A DNA stretch of 64,000 bases from Streptosporangiales bacterium (GTDB lineage: Bacteria; Actinomycetota; Actinomycetes; Streptosporangiales; WHSR01), in contig WHSR01000007.1 in NCBI GenBank assembly GCA_009379995.1, forward strand, positions 1-64,000, in the 5' to 3' direction. Positions 1 through 8,491 of this stretch are shown piece after piece; position 1 is the stretch's first letter; the number at the start of each line of letters is the position of its first letter. The notes below the pieces were generated by a model. The model was not told the DNA's origin, searched no databases, and was given only the letters and a program-made list of their open reading frames with translations. The translations under genes and the position numbers were made by a program.

Positions 1-135
1 ATCCGCCTCGATCAACCGCTGGTTCGGAACGAACTCCCCCCGAACGATGGCGCTACGAATCGCCGACACCACCGGCAGATGACCACCGGCGGCCGCACCC
101 CCACCGTCGGGGTCGACCTCGGCACGTGATGACAC
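1..135 (-). CDS. GntR-family transcriptional regulator, N-terminal fragment (cut by window edge)
   Basis: Reading the minus strand from a GTG at 135 gives 45 codons open to the window edge. After a Gly/Ala-rich leader, the sequence AIRSAIVRGEFVPNQRLIEA is the classic start of a GntR winged-helix domain (first helix plus the 'G.f.pgqrL.E.dLa' turn). A GAGGAG ribosome site lies about 8 bases before the GTG. GntR proteins are small-molecule-responsive DNA-binding repressors, but the effector domain lies outside the window, so subfamily and ligand are unknown. The gene is read leftward, the same direction as the MetE-like/acyl-CoA synthetase pair at 222-3343, and could control it. Confidence 0.75.
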   Translation of the reverse strand, partial: MSSRAEVDPDGGGAAAGGHLPVVSAIRSAIVRGEFVPNQRLIEAD

Positions 136-221
136 TTGCCCCACTCCTCGCTGGACTGCGATGACGCGCACTAAATAATACGTGCAGCCAAAGTGAAGAC
201 AGGATTGGTCACACTATTGGG
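136..221. other. Short intergenic region with the only AT-rich stretch here
   Basis: This gap separates the 3' end of the MetE-like gene from the GntR fragment; both are read leftward. It holds an AT-rich patch (about 171-181) flanked by GCAC and GTGC, which could be the promoter or operator of the GntR gene. No terminator hairpin is evident. Confidence 0.3.
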
Positions 222-1250
222 TCAGGGCTGGGTTACGGCGCGCGCGGCCTCCACCATCGCCCGCAGCTTGTCGAAGGCCAAGTCACGAGGTAGGTACTTC
301 ATCCCGCAGTCGGGCGCCACCTGTAGCCGCTCCGGCGGTACGTACCGCAGGGCCTCCCGGATGCGGTCCGCGATGTCCTCCGGCGACTCCACGGTCGGAT
401 CGCTGAGGTCCAGCACGCCGAGGATCACGCCCTTGTCCGGCACCTGCTCGAGGATCGACAGATCGAGCTTCGGCTGCGCCGCCTCGATCGAGAGCGTGTC
501 CACGGCGCAGTCGTTCAGCTCGGCCAAGAAGGAGTAGCCGGCGGGTCGGTTGTGCACGATGGCCGCGTACCCGAAGCAGGTGTGCAGCGCCACAGGTCCG
601 GGTACCCCCTCGACCGCCCGGTTGATGACCTCGACCGCGTACTCCCGCGCCGCCTCCGCCCGGGCCTGCAGGTACGGCTCGTCGATCTGGACAATGTCGG
701 CGCCGGCCGCGAAGAGGTCGTTGATCTCCTCGTTGACGGCGGCCGCGAGGTCGAGCGCGAGGCTGCGCCCGTCGGGGTAGAAGTCGTTCTGCGCCTGCTG
801 GGCCATGGTGAACGGGCCGGGCAGGGTGATCTTCACCTTGCGGTCGGTGTTGCGCCGCAGGAACAGCAGGTCTTCCACCTCGACGGGCCGGGTGCGGCGG
901 ATCGGACCGGCCACCCGCGGTACCGGGTTGGGGTGTCCGGTCCGGTCGAGGGCGGTGCCCGGGTTCTCGATGTCCATCCCGCCGAGGGCCGTCGCGAAGC
1001 GATTCGAGTAGCTCTCCCGGCGCATCTCGCCGTCCGTGATCACGTCGACGCCCGCGCGCTCCTGGTCCAGGATCGCGAGGCGGGTCGCGTCGTCCTGCGC
1101 CTCGGCGAGGAAGCGCCCGTCCACCCGCCAGATCTCGGTCGCCCGCACCCTCGGCGGCAGCCGGCCGCCCAGCATCTCCCGGTCGACGAGCCAGTTCGGC
1201 TGCGGGTAGCTCCCGACCACGGTGGTGAGCAGGGCGCTGGGGTCTGTCAC
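222..1250 (-). CDS. MetE C-terminal-domain-like protein (cobalamin-independent methionine synthase II family)
   Basis: This 342-residue protein resembles the C-terminal, catalytic half of MetE and the related alkyl-thiol lyases (2-hydroxypropyl-CoM lyase family), not full-length 750-aa MetE. Visible features are an N-terminal TTVVGSYPQP strand, DGEMRR near residue 75, and the zinc site: His223 and Cys225 in HTCFGY, Glu256 and Cys315 in DCGMKYL. The family moves methyl or alkyl groups to or from a zinc-bound thiolate; here the substrate is unknown. The start is the GTG at 1250, overlapping the TGA of the upstream acyl-CoA synthetase (GTGA) behind AGGAG, so the two are translationally coupled. 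That coupling suggests a catabolic role, not methionine synthesis. A second family member lies at 21157-22263. Confidence 0.85.
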   Translation of the reverse strand: MTDPSALLTTVVGSYPQPNWLVDREMLGGRLPPRVRATEIWRVDGRFLAEAQDDATRLAILDQERAGVDVITDGEMRRESYSNRFATALGGMDIENPGTALDRTGHPNPVPRVAGPIRRTRPVEVEDLLFLRRNTDRKVKITLPGPFTMAQQAQNDFYPDGRSLALDLAAAVNEEINDLFAAGADIVQIDEPYLQARAEAAREYAVEVINRAVEGVPGPVALHTCFGYAAIVHNRPAGYSFLAELNDCAVDTLSIEAAQPKLDLSILEQVPDKGVILGVLDLSDPTVESPEDIADRIREALRYVPPERLQVAPDCGMKYLPRDLAFDKLRAMVEAARAVTQP

Positions 1251-3343
1251 TGTTGCTCCTCCTTCGCAACCTCGATAAGCGCGTCGAGGACGAGCGGTCC
1301 CTCGGCGGTGAGGCGCAGCGGGTTGATGTCGAGCTCGGCGATGTCGGGGTGGCGCACCAGCGTGTCGCCCACCACACGCAGTACGGCGACGACGGCACCC
1401 CGATCGATCGGCGGGTTGCCCCGGAACCCGTCCAGGAGGGCACCGGGCAGCGCCTCGACCATCTCGGCGGCGTCCGCCTCGGTGAGCGGGGCCAGCCGCA
1501 GGATGGGGTCGGCGGTGAGCTCCACCGCCACGCCGCCGAGGCCGAGCAGCACGGTGGCTCCGAACGCGGCGTCCCGCAGCCCGCCGACGATGAGCTCGAG
1601 GCCGAGACCGGCCTGTTCCTCGATCAGGTAGCGGATGTCGCGGGAGGAGTTGAGGGCGTCGATGGCATCGAGCGCCCTGTCGAGCCCGGACGCGTCGATG
1701 ATCCCGACGTGTACGCCGCCGACGTCGGTCTTGTGCCGCAGCGCCGGATGGCAGGCCTTGACGACGACAGGATGGTGCAGCTTGTCGAACGCCCGGTGCG
1801 CCTCGGCCCGGCTCCCGCAGATCCGCCGCACCGGCGCGCGGAGCCCGGCCCGCTCCAGAACCGCCTTGGCGCGGTCCTCGTCGAGGCCCGCGCCTCCCCC
1901 GCCCACCAGCTCCCCCGGCGGCCGAGACGCGGGCTCGGCGACGTGCCGGGGGTCGGCGAGTCTGTGTGCGGCGCGGGCGTCGGCGGCCAACGCCCAGGCG
2001 GCGTGGGCGACGCGGTCCGGGGATCGAAACAGCGGGGTACGGACGGCGGCCAGGTCGCGCTGCCGGGCCGCCACGGCCGCCTCCGGGCCGCCGCAGCCGT
2101 AGACGACCGGAACGTCGGCCGCGGCACCGACGGCGGCGGCGGGATCGAGGACGTCCGGCTCGTCGAGCGCGTAGACCAGCAGCGCCTCGACGGCGGGGTC
2201 CCCGGCCACCGCCCCGAGGACCTCGGGGAAGCTGGGGCCGGGCCGCCCGGTGTCCACCGGGTTGCGCTGGTAGGTGATCGGCGGGAGCAGGCCGCCCAGC
2301 CGCTCGCGGGTGGCCGGCGCGAGCTCGGGTACCGTGGCGCCCCGCGAGCGCAGCGCGTCGGCGATGAGGAGGCCGGGGCCGGCCTGCGCGGTGACGACCC
2401 CGATCCCGGGCCGGGGTGACGGGGCGGCGCGGGCGAGCTCGAACGCCCGGCACGCGTCGGCGAGCTCGGTCAGCTCGTCCACGACCACGGCGCCGGCCTG
2501 GGCGAGCGCGGCCCGGGTAAGCGCGAAGCGCCCGGTGAGCGACCCGGTGTGGGAGCGCGCGAAGTCGCCGACGTCGGTGCGGCCGACGGTGAGGGCGACC
2601 ACCGGTTTGCGGGGCACGGTACGGCGGACCGTCTCGTACAGGCGCCGCCCGTCGGCGACACCCTCCACGTGCAGGGCGATCACCCGGGTGCCGGGGTCGT
2701 CGGCGAGGTAGTCGACGACGTCGGCGGCGTCGACGTCGATGGCGTTGCCCAGCCCCAGGGCCAGGCGCAGGCCGCCGCCGTCCGCGGCGAGGAGGAAGGA
2801 CAGGGCCAGGTTGACGCCGCCGCTCTGCGCCACGATGCCGATCCCGCCCGCGGGCAGGTCGCCGACGGCGGGGAGGAAGCAGGCGCAGACCCGGTCGGCG
2901 GGGTTGACGAAGCCGGAGGTGTTGGGACCCAGCAGGCGGATGCCGTGCCGCCGGGCGGCCTCCCGTACCTCCTGCTGCAGCCGAGCCCCCTCGGCGCCGG
3001 ACTCGGCGAATCCGCCCGCGCAGACGACGGCGGCGCGCACCCCGGCCGCGGCACAGTCCTCAAGGGCTGCGGGGGTCGCGGCCGCGGGAAGCACGAACAC
3101 CGCCAGGTCGATGGGCCCGGGGGCCGCGGCCACGGTGGGAGAGGCGGGCCGTCCCTCGATCTCCCCGCCGCCCCGGTTCACCGGTACGAGCCGACCGGGG
3201 AAACCGGCGAGCGCGCGCATCATGGCGTTCCCGGCCTTCGCCGGATCGGCCGAGGCGCCGACCACGGCGATCCCGCGGGGGCGAAAGAGCGGACGCAGCG
3301 GGTGGCCGCTCACCGCGGCGGGGCGCTGGTCGACCACTGACAA
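1247..3343 (-). CDS. NDP-forming acyl-CoA synthetase (acetate--CoA ligase family), fused alpha and beta domains
   Basis: The 698-residue protein has an N-terminal CoA-binding Rossmann domain (IAVVGASADP near 25-34), succinyl-CoA-ligase-like domains with the phosphorylated histidine at about His265 in SHTGSL, and a C-terminal ATP-grasp domain from about residue 480 (VVVKACHPALRHKTDVGGVH). Such enzymes make an acyl-CoA from a carboxylic acid, ATP and CoA through a phosphohistidine. The usual GPNCxG motif reads GPNTSG here, so the CoA-domain Cys is Thr. The gene is divergent from the PaaX regulator at 3518 and overlaps the MetE-like gene by four bases. The acid substrate is unknown; a PaaX neighbour suggests an aromatic or other acid whose CoA thioester is the inducer. 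Confidence 0.9.
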   Translation of the reverse strand: MSVVDQRPAAVSGHPLRPLFRPRGIAVVGASADPAKAGNAMMRALAGFPGRLVPVNRGGGEIEGRPASPTVAAAPGPIDLAVFVLPAAATPAALEDCAAAGVRAAVVCAGGFAESGAEGARLQQEVREAARRHGIRLLGPNTSGFVNPADRVCACFLPAVGDLPAGGIGIVAQSGGVNLALSFLLAADGGGLRLALGLGNAIDVDAADVVDYLADDPGTRVIALHVEGVADGRRLYETVRRTVPRKPVVALTVGRTDVGDFARSHTGSLTGRFALTRAALAQAGAVVVDELTELADACRAFELARAAPSPRPGIGVVTAQAGPGLLIADALRSRGATVPELAPATRERLGGLLPPITYQRNPVDTGRPGPSFPEVLGAVAGDPAVEALLVYALDEPDVLDPAAAVGAAADVPVVYGCGGPEAAVAARQRDLAAVRTPLFRSPDRVAHAAWALAADARAAHRLADPRHVAEPASRPPGELVGGGGAGLDEDRAKAVLERAGLRAPVRRICGSRAEAHRAFDKLHHPVVVKACHPALRHKTDVGGVHVGIIDASGLDRALDAIDALNSSRDIRYLIEEQAGLGLELIVGGLRDAAFGATVLLGLGGVAVELTADPILRLAPLTEADAAEMVEALPGALLDGFRGNPPIDRGAVVAVLRVVGDTLVRHPDIAELDINPLRLTAEGPLVLDALIEVAKEEQQ

Positions 3344-3517
3344 ACCTTCCGAAACGTCGTCGGGACGCGAGCTTCCACCCGAGAAGGTAGACGCCCCAGT
3401 CGGGTAGCACCAAGTTTTCGGTTCCCGCCACGCGCGTCAAGCAGGATGACTTGTATTTGTCACCGTCTGGTGGATGTCTGCGGGGGGATTCCGTACGGCT
3501 CCGATAGGCTTCCGTCC
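3344..3517. promoter_or_regulatory. Divergent promoter region between acyl-CoA synthetase and PaaX genes
   Basis: A 174-bp gap between two gene starts that must hold both promoters and probably the PaaX operator. I could not pick out a convincing -10/-35 pair or a long palindrome, so no exact site is given. Confidence 0.4.
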
Positions 3518-4459
3518 ATGGTGGAGCCAAGTGTGATCGACGCGGAGCCGGAGGGGAACGGGCACGACCAGGTGCCCGCGGCCCGTGGGTCACAGGCGCA
3601 AACACAACACCTGCTGCTCACCCTGCTCGGCGACTACTGGTACGAACGCGACGAGTACCTCCCCTCGGCAGCCCTGGTCGACCTGCTGGCCGAGTTCGGC
3701 GTCACCGCGTTCAGCGCCCGCGCCGCGCTCAACCGGCTCACCCGCCGGTCGCTGCTGCGCTGGGAGAAGCGGGGCCGGCGCACGTTCTACGCGCTCACCC
3801 GCCGCGCCGCCGCGGTCCTTACCGAGGGCGGCCGGCGCATCGTGTCCTTCGGCTTCGACGAGCCGTCCTGGGACGGCCGGTGGACCTTCGTGGCCTTCTC
3901 CGTCCCCGAGGCACGACGTCCGATCCGGCACGCGCTTCGGGAACGTCTTCGCTGGCTCGGCTACGCCCCGCTCTACGACGCCCTCTGGGTGTCGCCCCGG
4001 GACCGGGCCCGCGAGGTGCGCGAGGTCCTCGACGAACTCGGCCTGCAGACCGCGACGCTGGTCACCGGTACCCCGCACGCGGCCTCCCCCTCCCTTGGCG
4101 ACCCGCTGGCCGCATGGGATCTCGAGGGCCTTCGGCACAGCTACGAGGAGTTCCTCGAGACCTGGCGGGCATGGGCGGAGCGCACCCGCGCCGGCACCGT
4201 CACCCCCGCCGAGGCCCTGGTCGCCCGCACCGAGGTCATGGACGTGTGGCGGACCTTCCCCGGGATGGACCCCGAACTGCCGGGCGAGCTGCTGCCCCCG
4301 GCGTGGCCCCGGGCGGAGGCGCGGCGGCTGTTCATCGAGATCTACGACGGGCTCGGCCCGCTCGCCGAGATGCGGGTACGCCAGCTGTTCGCCCGGCACG
4401 ACCGCGAACTCGCCGATCTCGCCACCCACCACCGCACGGCGCAGCTCGTCGATAGCTAG
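3518..4459 (+). CDS. PaaX-family transcriptional regulator
   Basis: A 313-residue protein with PaaX architecture: an N-terminal winged helix (about residues 25-95, including LLTLLGDYW and ARAALNRLTRRSLLRWEKRGRR), a central ferredoxin-like domain (WTFVAFSVPEARR, RERLRWLGY, ALWVSPRDR), and a C-terminal PaaX domain (FLETWRAWAE, DVWRTFPGMDPELP). PaaX represses phenylacetate genes and is released by an aryl-CoA; related regulators respond to other acyl-CoAs. The ATG at 3518 is chosen because family members begin shortly before the winged helix; the frame is open further up to 3446. It is divergent from the acyl-CoA synthetase gene, fitting control by that enzyme's product. No phenylacetate genes are nearby, so the name paaX is not assigned. 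Confidence 0.85.
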   Translation: MVEPSVIDAEPEGNGHDQVPAARGSQAQTQHLLLTLLGDYWYERDEYLPSAALVDLLAEFGVTAFSARAALNRLTRRSLLRWEKRGRRTFYALTRRAAAVLTEGGRRIVSFGFDEPSWDGRWTFVAFSVPEARRPIRHALRERLRWLGYAPLYDALWVSPRDRAREVREVLDELGLQTATLVTGTPHAASPSLGDPLAAWDLEGLRHSYEEFLETWRAWAERTRAGTVTPAEALVARTEVMDVWRTFPGMDPELPGELLPPAWPRAEARRLFIEIYDGLGPLAEMRVRQLFARHDRELADLATHHRTAQLVDS

Positions 4460-4557
4460 CGGACCGTCCCGGCAACCCCACGCCGTGCGACGGCTCCGGG
4501 ATCTCTTCTCCGGACCCAAAACTACGACTCGTTTCCAGACGACGGTTACGGCGCACG

Positions 4558-5190
4558 TTACGCTTCTACACTTCCCGGCCGCTGCGCGGGCAGCAGGCCC
4601 GTCTGCCGATATACGGCCTCCAGGTAGCGGCGCGCTTCGGCGGCGTCGAAGGGCTTGGGCTGGAGCACGCGCCACATGATGGCGCCGACCATCATGTCGA
4701 TCAGGACGTCGATGTCGGCGTCCTCTGCCACCGTGCCCTCCTGTTTGGCGCGCTCCAGCATCAGGTGGACGATCCGCCGCCGTGGCAGTATGTAGTGCTC
4801 CCAGTAGGTGGCCATGAGCGTCGGATAGCGCACGGTCGAACCCATGATCTGGGCGATCATGGCGGGAAACCCCGGATCCGCCATGATCCCGACGGCCGCC
4901 GGCAGCGCCCGCTCGACCAGCTCGACCAACGGTAGTCGCGCCGCCTCCTCGACCGAGGGCTTCGGGGCTTCGTCGAGCGTCGACTCGATCGCGCGGGCGA
5001 GCAGCTCCTCCTTCGAGCTCCACCGCCGGTAGAGGGTCAGCCTCGCCACGCCGGCCCGCTTGGCGATCTGCTCGAAGCTCGTGCCGTCCACGCCGCGCTC
5101 AACGAACAGCTCCAGCGCGGCCCTCAGGATTGCCGTGTCCGCCTCGGGGTCGCGGGGTCTGCCGCGGCCCGACCTGCGGGTCTCGGTCAC
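4558..5190 (-). CDS. TetR/AcrR-family transcriptional regulator
   Basis: A 210-residue repressor-type protein. The helix-turn-helix is at about residues 15-60 (ILRAALELFVERGVDGTSFEQIAKRAGVARLTLYRRWSS, in two stretches), with the usual 'LYRRW..KeeLl' end. The C-terminal part is helical with a hydrophobic pocket segment (IDVLIDMMVGAIMWRVL). The GTG at 5190 overlaps the TGA of the flavin monooxygenase gene upstream (GTGA), so the two form one transcription unit and the regulator probably represses its own operon. The likely operator is the 21-bp palindrome at 6750-6770. The ligand is probably the monooxygenase substrate (inference). Confidence 0.88.
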   Translation of the reverse strand: MTETRRSGRGRPRDPEADTAILRAALELFVERGVDGTSFEQIAKRAGVARLTLYRRWSSKEELLARAIESTLDEAPKPSVEEAARLPLVELVERALPAAVGIMADPGFPAMIAQIMGSTVRYPTLMATYWEHYILPRRRIVHLMLERAKQEGTVAEDADIDVLIDMMVGAIMWRVLQPKPFDAAEARRYLEAVYRQTGLLPAQRPGSVEA

Positions 5191-6731
5191 CGTCCCGCCC
5201 GTCCGTGCCGCAGCGCGCCCTCCAACCAGCGTTCGAGTCCAGCCGGGTAGGGCCGGCCGCGCCAGGCCAGGTGGGCGTCCGGCCGTACCAGCCACACCTC
5301 GTCGAACCTGGAGGTACGGGTGAGCGGGGTCACGTACTCCCCCAGCCGGTCGGCCGCCGTCTTGACACACGCATCCGCGCCGCTTGCCGGCACGAGCAGC
5401 GCCCAGCGCCCGCCGAGCTCGCCGTGCAGGCGGGTCGCGCCGCCGTCGGCGCGCACGCACTCCCGGTCCGGCACCCGATCGCCCGGCCGCGGCCTGGACC
5501 CGAACCGGAACCCGCGGCCCAGCGGGCCGCGCCGGTAGCTCACCCACAGCTGTGAGGCGACGGCGACGTTTCGGCGCTGTAGGGGTCGCAGATTGCCTAT
5601 CGGGAGGAGCACCCGGTCCCGGAGGAACCGCATGAATGGACCCTCACCCACCAGGAGCTTGGTGTTCGTCGTCGTGGTCTTCAGCACCTCGGCCGCCAAC
5701 GGTCTGCGTTCGACCTGGTAGGTGTCCAGCAGCACCTCGCTCGCCCGGCCGCGCGCGACCAGCGCCAGCTTCCAGGCCAGGTTCTCCGCGTCACCGAAAC
5801 CGGTGTTCATGCCCTGACCGCCCACCGGGCTGTGGGTGTGCGCGGCGTCGCCGGCGAGCAGGATCCGACCGCGCCGGTACTCGTCGGCCAGCCGGCGGTG
5901 GATGCGGAAGACCGACGTCCAGGCCGCCTCGCGGATCCGCACGTCCGTCACGCCAGCACGCTCGGGCAGCAGCCGCCGGAACCGCTCGATGATCGCTTGC
6001 TCGTCCATTTCGGCTTCGTCCTCGGCGGGTACGTTGGCCATCAGCCGCCACAGGTCGTCCGCGCGACCGACCATGCGCATCGGAATGACGAGGACCACGC
6101 CGTCGCGGTGCATATAGACGGAACCTCCGCTCCGGTCGTGACCCCAATCCGCGTGCACGTCGGCGAGCAGGAACTGCTCGATCACCGGAACGCCCGGGAA
6201 GCCGATGCCGGCGAGCTTGCGCACCGTGCTGCGCGCACCGTCGCAGCCGACCAACCACCCGGCGCGGGCCGTCTGCTCCTTGCCGAGGGTCGCGGTGACG
6301 CCGGAGTCGTCCTGCTCGGCCTCGACCAATGGGCTGTCCCACTCAACAGCTCCGCCCAGCTCGGCGAGGCGGCCGCGCAGCCCCGCCTCGATCTCGGCCT
6401 GAGACACGTACATCGGCCGATACTGGGCACCCGTGACGTTGAAGAGGTCAAGGAGGTCCAGCGTGATCAAGGGCCGCCCGTTCACGTAGGTGGCCAGCTT
6501 GATCGGCTCGATCGATCGCTGCGGCAGGTCGCCGAGCGCGCCCAGCCGGTTGAGGACCTCCACGCCGCGGCCGTGCAGGATGTTCGCCCGCGACGTGGTG
6601 GCCGGTCCGGGCGCCTTGTCCACCACGCGCACCGGGACCCCGTGCTGCAGCAGGCTGCACGCCAGCGCGAGACCGGTCGGCCCCGCGCCGACAACCAGTA
6701 CATCCGTCGAAGCCTTCGTCGCCTCGCCCAT
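5187..6731 (-). CDS. FAD-dependent aromatic monooxygenase (PheA/TfdB, UbiH-type)
   Basis: A 514-residue class A flavoprotein monooxygenase, which uses NAD(P)H and O2 to hydroxylate an aromatic ring. It shows the FAD-binding GxGxxG motif (VVGAGPTGLALA, near residue 15), the DG motif (GCDGARSTVRK, about residue 165), the second FAD motif GDAAHTHSPVGGQGMNTGF (about 285-305) and a C-terminal thioredoxin-like domain. The start is set at the ATG at 6731, which has GGAGG eight bases upstream; the ATG at 6746 has no ribosome site and lies against the operator. It is followed by its TetR regulator with a four-base overlap. The paralogue at 40658-42193 has the same layout. Substrate unknown. Confidence 0.88.
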   Translation of the reverse strand: MGEATKASTDVLVVGAGPTGLALACSLLQHGVPVRVVDKAPGPATTSRANILHGRGVEVLNRLGALGDLPQRSIEPIKLATYVNGRPLITLDLLDLFNVTGAQYRPMYVSQAEIEAGLRGRLAELGGAVEWDSPLVEAEQDDSGVTATLGKEQTARAGWLVGCDGARSTVRKLAGIGFPGVPVIEQFLLADVHADWGHDRSGGSVYMHRDGVVLVIPMRMVGRADDLWRLMANVPAEDEAEMDEQAIIERFRRLLPERAGVTDVRIREAAWTSVFRIHRRLADEYRRGRILLAGDAAHTHSPVGGQGMNTGFGDAENLAWKLALVARGRASEVLLDTYQVERRPLAAEVLKTTTTNTKLLVGEGPFMRFLRDRVLLPIGNLRPLQRRNVAVASQLWVSYRRGPLGRGFRFGSRPRPGDRVPDRECVRADGGATRLHGELGGRWALLVPASGADACVKTAADRLGEYVTPLTRTSRFDEVWLVRPDAHLAWRGRPYPAGLERWLEGALRHGRAGR

Positions 6732-6749
6732 GAGGCCGGCCTCCATTTA

Positions 6750-6770
6750 TAAACAGATCACTACTGTTTA
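6750..6770. promoter_or_regulatory. Probable TetR operator overlapping the monooxygenase promoter
   Basis: TAAACAG and CTGTTTA form a perfect inverted repeat with a 7-base spacer, 19 bases before the monooxygenase start. On the minus strand a TTGTAA/TATAAA promoter with 16-base spacing can be drawn across it, so a bound repressor would block RNA polymerase. The TetR gene of the same operon is the natural ligand (inference). Confidence 0.65.
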
Positions 6771-6813
6771 CAAAATAGCCCGCCCTCTTGGGGAGCGCAA
6801 CTCGCCGAGCTAC

Positions 6814-6878
6814 CGCCGAGATCTATGTTGTGGGCGTGACAATCGGGACGAAACGGGCCCCTAACATGAATCTCGGCG
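6814..6878. repeat. 65-bp palindromic element, copy 1 of 5
   Basis: Outer arms CGCCGAGATC...GATTCTCGGCG-like pair imperfectly around an asymmetric core that includes CGGGACGAAACGGG. It abuts the stop codon of the SDR gene (6879). Its position and strong stem suggest a transcription terminator; the other copies are at 17073, 17890, 37687 and 54660. Confidence 0.8.
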
Positions 6879-7727
6879 TCAGGTGGGGCGGGCCGCTGGG
6901 AAGCGGGTGAAGCCCCCGCCGTCGAGCACGAGGGTCTGTCCGGTCACGTAGCCGCCGCCCTCCGAGGTGAGGTACCCGACAGCGGCGGCGATGTCCTCCG
7001 GCAGGCCGACCCAGCCGACGGCGATGCTCTGGGCTCGCCGCTCCATTTCGGCGTCGGCGTCGACGTCCGGGTCGTCGCTGAGGATCGCCCGGCTCGTCGC
7101 CACCAGCCCAGGGCAGATGGCGTTGACGGTGATCCCCCACGGCGCCACGTCCATCGCCAGGGACCGGGTGAGACCGATCACGCCGGCCTTCGACGCCGAG
7201 TACGCGGTCGAGCGCGCGGCGGCGGAGAGGCCGGCCAGCGACGAGATGTTGACGATCCGGCCCCAGCGCTGCCGTCGCATGATCGGAACCGCGAACCGCG
7301 ACATCAGGAACGTGCCGCGCAGGTTGATGCGCACCACCTCGTCGAAGACCTCGAGCGGCACCTCCTCGACGTCCCGGCGGTCTGGGCCCTGCGGCGCGGC
7401 GGCGCCGTTGACAAGGATGTCCAGCCGGCCGTGCCGCTCGACAGCGGTATCCACCATCTCCTGGGCATCCGGTTCCGCCCCGATGTCGCCCAGCACGTAC
7501 GACGCCGTACCGCCGTCCTTCGTGATCTCCTCGACCAGGCTCTCCACGCCGCGCCAGGAGCCCTGTTCAGGTAGGCCGACCTTCTCCTGGCGCTGGTTCA
7601 GTACACCGGTGGGCACTCGATCGGAGACCACCACCGCGACGCCCGAGGCGGCCAGGTTGCGCGCGATCGCCTGCCCCATGCCGTCCCGCTTGCCGCAGCC
7701 GGTGACGAGGGCGACCCGTGTCGTCAT
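6879..7727 (-). CDS. Short-chain dehydrogenase/reductase with a cofactor-loop insertion
   Basis: A 282-residue classical SDR. It has a Rossmann start (VALVTGCGKRDGMGQAIA), an NNAG-equivalent NGAAA at about residue 93, the catalytic Ser-Tyr-Lys (NISSLAG, YSASKAG near 165-170) and a C-terminal VLDGGG. After the second beta strand (VVVSDR) there are about 20 extra residues (VPTGVLNQRQEKVGLPEQG), in the place where mycofactocin-coupled SDRs also carry an insertion; it is not a clear match to that subfamily. It is the last gene of the minus-strand operon starting at 12401, overlapping the previous SDR by ATGA. It probably interconverts an alcohol and ketone in the pathway of this operon. Confidence 0.85.
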   Translation of the reverse strand: MTTRVALVTGCGKRDGMGQAIARNLAASGVAVVVSDRVPTGVLNQRQEKVGLPEQGSWRGVESLVEEITKDGGTASYVLGDIGAEPDAQEMVDTAVERHGRLDILVNGAAAPQGPDRRDVEEVPLEVFDEVVRINLRGTFLMSRFAVPIMRRQRWGRIVNISSLAGLSAAARSTAYSASKAGVIGLTRSLAMDVAPWGITVNAICPGLVATSRAILSDDPDVDADAEMERRAQSIAVGWVGLPEDIAAAVGYLTSEGGGYVTGQTLVLDGGGFTRFPAARPT

Positions 7728-8488
7728 GGGCGTCTCTCCTCGGGGGTGCCCTGCGGATCGTGCATTGGGCCGCGGTAGAGGCCGCCGCCCTCGACGGTGA
7801 GTACGTGGCCGGAGATCCAGCGGGCGCGGTCGCTGGCCAGGAAGAGGGCGGCGTAGGCCGCGTCCCAGGAGGTGCCCTCCGTCCTCAGCGCGACGCTTCG
7901 CCGGCGATGCTCCCGCGCCGCCATCGCCGTCCAGATCGCGCCCAGCTGTACGCAGTTCACCCGGATCCCCTGCGGACCCAGCAGGGAGGCGGCGCCCTTG
8001 GTGAGGTTCTCCAACCCGGCCTTCGCGACTCCGTATACGCTGCCGGGGCCGCGCCCCTGGGCGGCGACAGAGGAGATGTTCACCACGGCGCCTCCCCCGG
8101 CCGTCTCGGACACGGGCCTGCCGGACGCCGTCATGGCGGGGACCGCGTGCCGGATCATCAGCCAGGCCGTCGTCAGGCTGAGCGTGATCAGCTCGTCCCA
8201 CCGCTCCGGGGTGACGTCGAACAACCCGGCCCGGTCCCCCGAGGCCACGTTGTTGACCAGTGTGTCCAGGCCACCGAACCGCTCGACGGTCTCGTCGACG
8301 GCACGACGGCAGTCCTCGTCCCGGGACACGTCACCGATGACGGCGTCCGGGTCCCGGTCCACCACCGCCACCCGGGCGCCGTGCCGGCCGCCGGTCACCA
8401 TCGCGATCCGGTCCTCCATCCACGGGTTGCTCGCGCCCTCGTGCGGATCGACGATCGTGTCCGCTTCGCGTGGGGAAGACAGCGCCAT
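7724..8488 (-). CDS. Short-chain dehydrogenase with a truncated nucleotide-binding fold
   Basis: A 254-residue SDR whose C-terminal two-thirds look intact: NNVAS, NISSVAAQG, the catalytic YGVAK, and a closing VEGGG. The N-terminal Rossmann region is shortened twice. After IAMVTGG the sequence runs straight into HGARVAVVDRD, missing the GxxxGIG loop and helix (about 18 residues), and DPDA runs straight into VIGDVSRDED, missing about 15 more. The reading frame stays open. Without the glycine-rich loop it may not bind NAD(P)H, so it may be a decaying gene or a non-catalytic partner. It lies 3 bases after the 318-aa protein gene and overlaps the next SDR by ATGA. Confidence 0.8.
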   Translation of the reverse strand: MALSSPREADTIVDPHEGASNPWMEDRIAMVTGGRHGARVAVVDRDPDAVIGDVSRDEDCRRAVDETVERFGGLDTLVNNVASGDRAGLFDVTPERWDELITLSLTTAWLMIRHAVPAMTASGRPVSETAGGGAVVNISSVAAQGRGPGSVYGVAKAGLENLTKGAASLLGPQGIRVNCVQLGAIWTAMAAREHRRRSVALRTEGTSWDAAYAALFLASDRARWISGHVLTVEGGGLYRGPMHDPQGTPEERRP

Positions 8489-8491
8489 GGG

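Noticed and set aside
7724..8488. A programmed frameshift hiding the missing SDR loop
   Set aside because: The DNA between the joined segments contains no bases that could encode the missing residues in any frame; they are deleted.
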